Assembly (NCBI RefSeq): GCF_963576675.1
Contig: NC_088912.1
Span: forward strand, 12,609,001 to 12,673,000
DNA length: 64,000 bases
Reading direction: 5' to 3'
Source of the DNA: Euphorbia lathyris
Taxonomy: Eukaryota; Streptophyta; Magnoliopsida; Malpighiales; Euphorbiaceae
Each line of letters starts with the position of its first letter. Position 1 is the stretch's first letter. This document shows positions 58,001-64,000 of this stretch, piece after piece. Under the pieces are notes generated by a model. That model had not been told where the DNA came from. It saw nothing but the letters and a program-made list of their open reading frames with translations, and ran no database searches. The position numbers and the translations under genes were made by a program.

Positions 58001-58786
58001 TCATTTGCAGAGCAAGATTGAAATATCTGGTTTAACTTGTGCAACAGTCAATACATTGTATTTAGTACCGTTAGCATATTCCAATGTGACTGGTGTTTTA
58101 AAATTTCCACTGGTACCAGATAGTTGGATTTGTGTAGAAAGAGCAGCCCATGAGTTTTCGAGACTAATAGTGTCGCTTTTCGGCTTATACCCCTCTACTA
58201 AGCCATTCTCTATCTGTCTCTGTATGTATTTGAATCTTCCAGCTTCTGCAACCATTTGTATAACAATAAGAAGACTGTTTTTAAAAGCAGGGGTAACCGC
58301 ACCATTGAAGCTATAAAGTGTATCAATTGCTTTTCTTAATGGTCCGATTCCTAGTCCAACTGTCGATCTATCTCCCAAAATGTTATAATTGGTACTGACT
58401 GTTAGTTTTTGTGGCTTTGTTCCATGAAAGAGGAGACTTGTTGCATCAGAAGGAGCATCACTTAAGAAGAAGGAATTGCTGCCGGATTTAAACCCAATCA
58501 CATATACATTAACAACAGTTATTGCTAATGTAACATTGAACTTGGATTCGTAATTTATCAGATTTACCAGAAGATACTGATTAGCTTTTGTGATTTCTGT
58601 TGACTTTCGCAGTATTGGGATATCATGGCTTTTAGAGCCACTGTCTAACTCTCTTCGTAAAGAGGACATTAAGTCCCTGTAGCTTCCATCACTGGCAAGA
58701 TGGGTAGTAAATGTAACACTTGGGTAGTTAATTGGTGTTTGCAGTAAAACTGGGCTAGTGAAAACTGTTGATACAATTTTAATGAA
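58001..58786 (-). pseudogene. Ribosome-inactivating protein (rRNA N-glycosylase) domain, 5' end missing
   Basis: A 262-codon open stretch (58786-58001) encodes a complete RIP fold of type-1 length. The family's catalytic positions are visible: a Tyr in NVYVIGF, a Tyr in TNYNIL, the Glu/Arg pair in VAEAGRFKY, and the Trp in SLENSWAAL. In this family they depurinate 28S rRNA. The first ATG (58669) lies inside the N-terminal part of the domain. An in-frame TAG at 58787-58789 lies just upstream, no signal peptide is in frame, and no splice junction I tried restores one. No lectin B chain follows. The gene is either a 5'-damaged pseudogene or has an unseen first exon. Confidence 0.75.
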
Positions 58787-58789
58787 CTA

Positions 58790-59067
58790 TGAAATTTCAT
58801 TAAACTAAATATCGATAAAATCTCAATCAAATTGAAGAAGAGCTATACCCAACTTCTGTTGCAGCATTTTGCAATAATGGGGAAGCCATAGATTTTTAAA
58901 TCTATAGAGGTTTTTTCTTATTCAGTCAGGATATATAGAGATCTACATGTGTTTTGATTTTATAAAAATAAAAATGAATACCAAATTTACCTTTATAAAT
59001 TTGCAGCTTAATGAACACCACTATTCAAGACCAACCATGATCACTCTCTCTCTCTCAAAATAGCAAA
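58790..59067. other. Shared upstream region of RIP and 59.07-kb exon
   Basis: TATA-like strings occur for both directions (tctatatatcc on the minus strand near 58931-58941; ttttataaaaataaa on the plus strand near 58957), followed by a CT-rich stretch (59043-59056). Confidence 0.3.
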
Positions 59068-59121
59068 ATGGTTTCGATATCTTCTACGAATGTTGATGAT
59101 GTTGATGATGTCAATAAGGAG
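59068..59121 (+). CDS. Orphan first-exon candidate
   Basis: An ATG in a plant-like context (aaaATGG) opens 18 codons (Asp/Val-rich, VDDVDDVNKE) ending at a good donor (gag|GTATGA). A CT-rich leader precedes it. No second exon was found before the MITE at 59405, so the gene, if real, was interrupted. Confidence 0.2.
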
Positions 59122-59404
59122 GTATGACACTTATATAAACTTATAAGAGAATCTAATACATGGTGGTGATTTCATAAATTTCTGTGCCCAAATTTTACCT
59201 TGATTTTACAGTTTACATATGCACTCACCAAATTACATTCAAAGTGGGTATATAAAAAATCATGTGTTATCTAAGTAATACATTTTTGTATGTCAATTTT
59301 AGTTTTACTTTTTACTTGGAATGTAAATCCAATGATGAGACATTCTTAATATTTCGGATGACAATTGGTTTTTTGGACCAAGTTCAAAGGATTTATAAAA
59401 TACT

Positions 59405-59950
59405 CGTACAAGGGAGGGGCAATTTTACCCTTAACGTCTAAAATAGGGCAATTTTATCCATAACATTAAGAGTCAATAGCAATTTTACTACTGAATTTAG
59501 CAAATTGGATCAAGTTCAAACATTATTATTAGACATATTTGTTCATTATTCTGCACCAATGTAAGTTGATTCTAAAAAAAAGATTTAATGTTTTTGTAAT
59601 TTAATAATACAATTGAAGATGAATATTTTGGAATTTGGTAAAATATTTGAATTTTTTTTTGTCTAACTCGTACAAAATACAATTTATTTTTAAAATTTTT
59701 ATTTAAAAAAATCATTGTTTAATCATATATTTGTGATCTGTTGCTAATGAGTGATAAAATAACGAACACGTTTAAGTGTAGATGACAAGATTTATGACCG
59801 AGAAAATAATTTGATAAATAATTTTTTCAATTGACCCAACTTGTCAAAGTTAGGAGTAAAATTACTCTTTGCTTTCAACCTTAAGGGGCAAATTGCATCA
59901 TTTTAGATGTTATGAGTAAAATTGCTCTTACTATAAACGTTAGGAGTGTT
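59405..59950. mobile_element. MITE with ~100-150 bp inverted repeats
   Basis: gggcaattttacccttaacgtctaaaat on the left pairs with reversed gagcaattttactcataacatctaaaat on the right. Further inward ttagcaaattggatcaagtt pairs with tttgacaagttgggtcaatt. The centre is non-coding. The style resembles MULE MITEs, but no target duplication was identified. Confidence 0.6.
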
Positions 59951-60280
59951 TTTAAACCCTATCCCTTTTATAAATTTTCAAAGCAAAAGTTCTGAAATCT
60001 AATTAACAAAAAGGAGCTGCGACCTTCCTAATTGAGAGGTTAGGCCAATACTTCCTACGTCCTCGAACACTACCAAATAATATTTCACGAAGCAAATATT
60101 ACAATAGAGAAAAGAAGAGAAAACAACTAAGTCTGAATTTCATTTGTGAAAATTTCATATTTCTTAATTAGTGACTAAGACTGTACTGCACATTAAAGTA
60201 ATGATATCACAAAAATATTTATGTTTTATAATAGTGTCTGAAATTCACCCAAATTATCAACTTTAGGGGTAAAATCGTCC
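59951..60280. other. Spacer, no gene seen
   Basis: AT-rich. 60225-60285 has a transposon-end phrase (aaattatcaactttaggggtaaaat) next to the gag breakpoint. Confidence 0.35.
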
Positions 60281-60284
60281 GATG

Positions 60285-60425
60285 AATATCTTCCAAGTGG
60301 CTCACGGTCTCGGCAACATAACCCTCGGGTGCATTTGCGTCAACGTTTTCATCTTGACCCCCATTCTGATTTTCATCAGACTCCGGTATGGGTAGTTCTC
60401 GACCTGTATTTTTCCTTGGTGGCAT
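60285..60425 (-). pseudogene. Ty3/gypsy gag start, truncated
   Basis: An ATG at 60425 opens MPPRKNTGRELPIPESDE..., a hydrophilic start of the kind seen in gypsy gags, about 180 bp downstream of a primer site on the same strand. Similarity appears to end near 60285, where the reading runs into unrelated sequence. The family call rests on position more than on the residues. Confidence 0.5.
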
Positions 60426-60604
60426 CTTAAACAACATATGGTATTAGAAAAGTTTGGAAATAAATTGCCAAAACAGAATATCAAAGCCAAAAATACCATA
60501 AAAAAACACTTAGTAAATAAAATCGGTATTCACAAAAAGTTATTAAAATTTTGGTAAAACTTAAGAAACCGTAGTTTTGGTACTAATAAAAAAAACGTTT
60601 TTAG

Positions 60605-60622
60605 GTCCCACTGGGCGTGCCA
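60605..60622 (-). other. Gypsy-type primer-binding site
   Basis: The minus strand reads TGGCACGCCCAGTGGGAC shortly after the LTR end ...CGCCAACA. This string follows LTRs of many dicot gypsy elements. The tRNA was not verified. Confidence 0.6.
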
Positions 60623-61182
60623 AAAATTGTTGGCGATATTTTTGAAATATCCCAATTTTCAACCTTGATACGCGTTTGCGGGGATTAAAAATGGTAAAAA
60701 TAATACGGGCGTGCCAGAGAAGCTAATTCTCAAAGGGTAAAATGGTAATTGAATAAAGTAAATAAATAAAATGCGCCTAAATTACTTGAATTCTAAACAA
60801 AAAGCGATTGACGACCGTTACAAGGACTGAAAATAAAAACAACGGTCTTGGGTCCCGACGTTACTTGAGAGGTCGGTCGGAAAAACAATTTTTTAAGATA
60901 AGTACTAAAATAAAGATAATAAAACAACACAAAGATATAAATTTTTTAATTTTCTTTTATATTTTTATTGATTTTGTAAATATTTTTCAAGGTTTTTTTT
61001 TGTATTACAAATAATAATAAAGCATGAAAATTACAACTTAAAAAGAAATAATAACTTTAAAGATAGAAACGCAAATAAATCACAAAAACAAATATGTACG
61101 GGATGAAATAAAATTAACCGATCTCTTTGATGTCATTGGGATGCGTGAAATTGAGGATTAGAACTCTGGAAAATCGGCTCGA

Positions 61183-61495
61183 GAGCTGTTGCGTTGTCCG
61201 GGTAATACTGGGCGAATTCGGAGCAGTTCGGAGAGTTCAGGGACTTAGACAGAAATTTACCACCAAGCTAATAAATCAGCAGTACTTTGTGGACCAAAAA
61301 CAGTGATTTCTTAGGACTTTCTGGCTCAATTTCGGGAGCTGTTGCGTTGTCCGGGTAGTGCTGGGCGAATTTGAAGTAATTCGGAGAGTTCAGGGACTTG
61401 AGCAGAAATTTACCACCAAGTCAACAACAAAATGGGACTAAATTGATGCTTTTGTGGGACTTTAGGACTCAATTTCGGGAGCTGTAGAGGTCGGA
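61183..61495. repeat. ~150-bp tandem duplication inside the LTR
   Basis: gagctgttgcgttgtccggg at 61183 recurs at 61336, with the following ~130 bp (gagagttcagggactt, aatttaccaccaag), and a partial third begins near 61480. Confidence 0.8.
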
Positions 61496-62306
61496 TTATA
61501 GCGAGACGAAGGCTAATATCTAAAGTTAGTGTGCGAAGGAAGGATTTAGAACTGGAATTTCACAAAAAGATCGACTAAATTAGTCGGAATAAATTATTGA
61601 AAATTGGACGACAGAATAATTGTATGATGGTTGAAAAAACCAAAAGCTTGATTCTGTTTCGTGGAGGGTACTTTAGAGGCGATTTAGAAGGCTATAGGAT
61701 GTCGTTTTTTACGAAATAAAAATTGAGAGTTGAAGAATTGATGTAAATAAAGACATTAAAATTAATTTGGGCTAAAACGATCGACTAACGAACTCTAAAT
61801 AAAATTTGGAAAACAGCTCACCAGAAAGGTTGTTTGATGAATTTTTCAATGATGAAAAACCCAAAAGCTTGTTTCTGGGTCTTTTTAAGAATGACTCGAA
61901 AATGGGGTTTCGGTGATCTTGGTTTCACGGGAAATGCTTGAAGCTTTGAAGAACTTAACAATGGCAAAATTTGGTTTAGACTAAGAAAGCTTGAACCGAG
62001 GATTGGGTAATGATTTTACTGACGAGATTGCAAAAAAACGATTTGATTAAACTAAGAGAATTTTGGATTTGAAGTTTCTGAAAATTGAAAGCTTTTCTGA
62101 GGAACTGAAGATTAAAGAACTAATTCTGGGAATTGCGACCTTGTTTAGACTAATTAGATGCTAAAGAACGATTTCTACGAATCTAAGGATTGATAAAGAT
62201 GCCGACTTTGGCAGAGAATTTGAGAGAAAAATTTGAGTTGTCTGTGTTTGATTGATTTTTGAGTGGGGTTGATTGATTTTTGAGTGGGGGTTGGAATTAA
62301 AGATTT

Positions 62307-62322
62307 GAGCTCTATTTATAGG
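62307..62322 (-). promoter_or_regulatory. TATA box in gypsy LTR
   Basis: CCTATAAATAGAGCTC on the minus strand, about 550 bp from the LTR start, consistent with a retrotransposon promoter. Confidence 0.6.
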
Positions 62323-62872
62323 ATTTTGAGCAACAAATCCCATGTTAGTGGCCCTTATTTTTCTCAAACATGATCCCACTACCTTCCCATGAGTTAGAGA
62401 AAGAAAATGGGTGAGTGGGGAGTTGGAAATATGGAGGTAATGCCGTTGAATATGTCCTGGTATGTGAAGACAAGTTCAAACCCGTTTTTCTGCACTACTT
62501 CTCTTTGAAAAATTCTACTGGCTTCGTTTTAGCTCCGTTTTGCTCCGTTTTTGACATTCCGGAAAGCTAACATCCCGAGCTTTCTGAAACAAATAATAGT
62601 TGTCTGATATCTTGCTGTTTCGGAGTCCGTTTTCATCGTTGAAGTTGCTGGACGGGTTACTGAAAAAATGGTGCAAATTTACCCCTGATTTTTATTACTT
62701 CTTTTTCTTTTCTTTTTATTTCTATTTTCTTTTTATAATAATCTTTTGATATTATTTTCTATTTTTATCACATTTTTATTTGATTGCAAAATGAATTTAA
62801 TTAAAATAAAATAACTATAGACTAAAAATTATAACCTATGCTAAAATACAAAAATTTAATTAGCCCCCAACA

Positions 62873-62888
62873 ATTGCCCCCCTATTTT
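62873..62888 (-). other. Polypurine tract
   Basis: AAAATAGGGGGGCAAT on the minus strand, directly before the LTR. Confidence 0.7.
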
Positions 62889-63655
62889 ATGTGTAAAAGA
62901 TTTGAAAATGAATTTTGCACATAAAATAAGTCTTTTATTTATTTTTATTTTTCTTTACCCGTCAGTACCGATTTGTTGAAGCTGAAATTTGTTTAACTCC
63001 GTCTATGAATTCGCGACTTCACTTCCATTGTTAATAAACTTCTTTGAGCTACTGACTGGCGGAAATAAATTGAATTGTCACTTCTTTTTCACAAGAATCA
63101 TGATTGGGTAATATCCGTCTTGAACCTCTTGAGCTTGGAGTTGAGAATCCATTTGATGATATGGATATATCGTACATGACGGAACCTGCCCCCCGATGTC
63201 TTCGAGCTTGGATGCTATCAGTGTTGCACATGTTGTTGTCTCGTATTTGATGGGGACAAAACTGAGCGAGTGGACGGTGGATCAGGTGAAAAAGGCTACA
63301 CCGAGCTTCTTTGTAGCGATTGCTTTTTTTTATCTCTCACAACTTTTTTTATTCTTTTTTTTTTGACATGTAAATGGACTTTTATTGTTTTTCTTTATTT
63401 TTATTTTTCTTTTCGTTTATGTCTTTTGTCATTTCATTTTTTTTACGCTTCTATTTTTTTTTTTTTTAGAATACTTTATTATCTCTAAGCATGCTAAAAA
63501 ATATCAATGATGCTAATTAACAGCTTAAAAGAAAAACTAAAATGTAAAATGATGCAAAAATAAAACAAAACAAAAAATAAAAGGCACCTCGTACCTTATC
63601 GCATCCTTATATTTTCTATAGCGGCTGATGCCACCGCTTTGTCCTTCGGATGTGA
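62889..63655 (-). other. 3' internal region of gypsy element, non-coding
   Basis: T-rich sequence between the protease-region remnant and the polypurine tract. RT, RNase H and integrase, expected here, are absent. Confidence 0.5.
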
Positions 63656-63660
63656 CAGAA

Positions 63661-64000
63661 TCATTGAACCTTTTCGATGAGAGGCTCATTGCCAATCGGC
63701 CTACGGTAAGGCACAATGGTGTTTGACTTTTTCTTGCCTTTGGTCTTGATTTTGATTGGGCCAATGCTATCTTCGTATAATTGAGACTCCACCATATCCA
63801 AATGTGTCTCAAATGGTTTTTCATTTGCCTTAATCACCTCGATGTCGTTTCCTTTCCAACGTAATAAAAGTTGGTGCAAGGATGACGGAATACACGAGTT
63901 GGAGTGGATCTAATCTCGTCCAAGCAATGCTTGGTAACTCGTCGTTGAATTGACTATAAAGAATGCCGAAGTTGTGGTCTGATTACCGACGGTAAGTTGC
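63661..64000 (-). pseudogene. Ty3/gypsy protease-region fragment, runs off the window
   Basis: The minus-strand frame carries ALLGRD, then a TAG where the conserved Trp of GRDWIH is expected, then IHSNSCIPSSLHQLLLRWKG and EVIKANEKPF. This is the region after the aspartic protease in Tat/Athila-type gypsy polyproteins. The frame ends at 63661, and a shifted frame extends similarity to about 63580. The upstream part lies beyond 64000. Confidence 0.65.

Larger units (their letters stand above)
60628..62872 (-). repeat. Ty3/gypsy LTR, 2.2 kb, minus strand
   Basis: The termini are TGTTGGGGGC (62872) and CGCCAACA (60628), with TGTTGG/CCAACA inverted ends. It contains a promoter-type CCTATAAATAGAGCTC (62322-62307) and internal tandem repeats. 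A polypurine tract adjoins its upstream end and a primer site its downstream end. No second copy of this LTR is in the window. Confidence 0.7.

Noticed and set aside
57706..58044. 112-codon minus-strand frame overlapping the end of the RIP-like gene
   Set aside because: It is in a different frame, overlaps the RIP 3' end and its tail is generated by the 30-bp repeat.
58849..58889. ATG at 58889 as first exon of the RIP gene spliced to the domain
   Set aside because: The available donor phase brings the acceptor near 58770 into a frame with an immediate stop, and the peptide is not a signal sequence.
1..64000. CRISPR arrays, bacterial operons or prophage
   Set aside because: Repeats here are transposon arms, minisatellites or LTRs, without regular spacers. 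Gene structure with introns and poly(A) signals is plant-like.

Overview
The window is AT-rich plant nuclear DNA, almost certainly from a eudicot. Evidence: Ty1/copia retrotransposons with the TGGTATCAGAGC primer-binding site used by initiator-Met tRNA, 3'-truncated LINEs with the plant RNase H tail, an Au-type SINE, MULE-type MITEs with 10-bp target duplications, and plant cysteine-rich peptide and ribosome-inactivating-protein genes. The species cannot be named from the sequence. Most of the 64 kb is mobile DNA and its decay products. Only one gene looks fully intact (a two-exon thionin-like peptide gene at 25.7-26.5 kb).

Layout. 0-2.7 kb: an inverted-repeat MITE and a LINE 3' end. 2.7-7.5 kb: a young copia element on the minus strand with near-identical LTRs. 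8-9 kb: a minisatellite and an RNase H fragment. 9.5-19.1 kb: diverged duplicate relics of one unknown multi-exon host gene (repeated exon with conserved splice sites, PWWP-like 3' exon), broken up by an Au SINE, a MITE and a LINE end. 19.4-20.4 kb: a broken FAR1/MULE-type DNA-binding gene with GC-rich repeats in its intron. 21.6-22.6 kb: a LINE with zf-RVT and RNase H. 23.9-24.5 kb: a 13/14-bp minisatellite. 25.7-28.6 kb: thionin-like and defensin-like genes on either side of a long-inverted-repeat foldback element. 28.9-33.5 kb: a second minus-strand copia that lost gag-protease and part of one LTR, with a 5-bp TSD. 34.2-34.7 kb: a MULE MITE with a 10-bp TSD. 35.6-36.9 kb: the 5' end of a third copia.

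37.4-46.8 kb: a 1.43-kb direct duplication carrying the 5' LTR and gag of a copia element. The downstream copy continues into the full element (TSD ctttt). Between the copies lies a 1.8-kb foldback element with a pol III-type A/B box in its arm. 46.85-49.5 kb: CACTA-like ends with a nested MULE MITE. 49.7-50.7 kb: a collapsed copia with a zinc-knuckle gag. 54-57 kb: a possible spliced, structured transcript on the minus strand, flanked by two arrays of a hairpin repeat whose arms show compensatory changes. 58.0-58.8 kb: a ribosome-inactivating-protein gene lacking a recognisable 5' end. 60.2-64 kb: a minus-strand Ty3/gypsy arrangement in which one 2.2-kb LTR has a polypurine tract on one side and a primer site plus gag start on the other.

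The genes do not form a pathway. The host genes seen are defence-type genes (thionin-like, defensin-like, RIP) embedded in nested transposons, and the coding capacity of the transposons is broken almost everywhere by stops and frameshifts. Coordinates, repeat boundaries and mismatch counts were read by eye; no alignment or database search was run.
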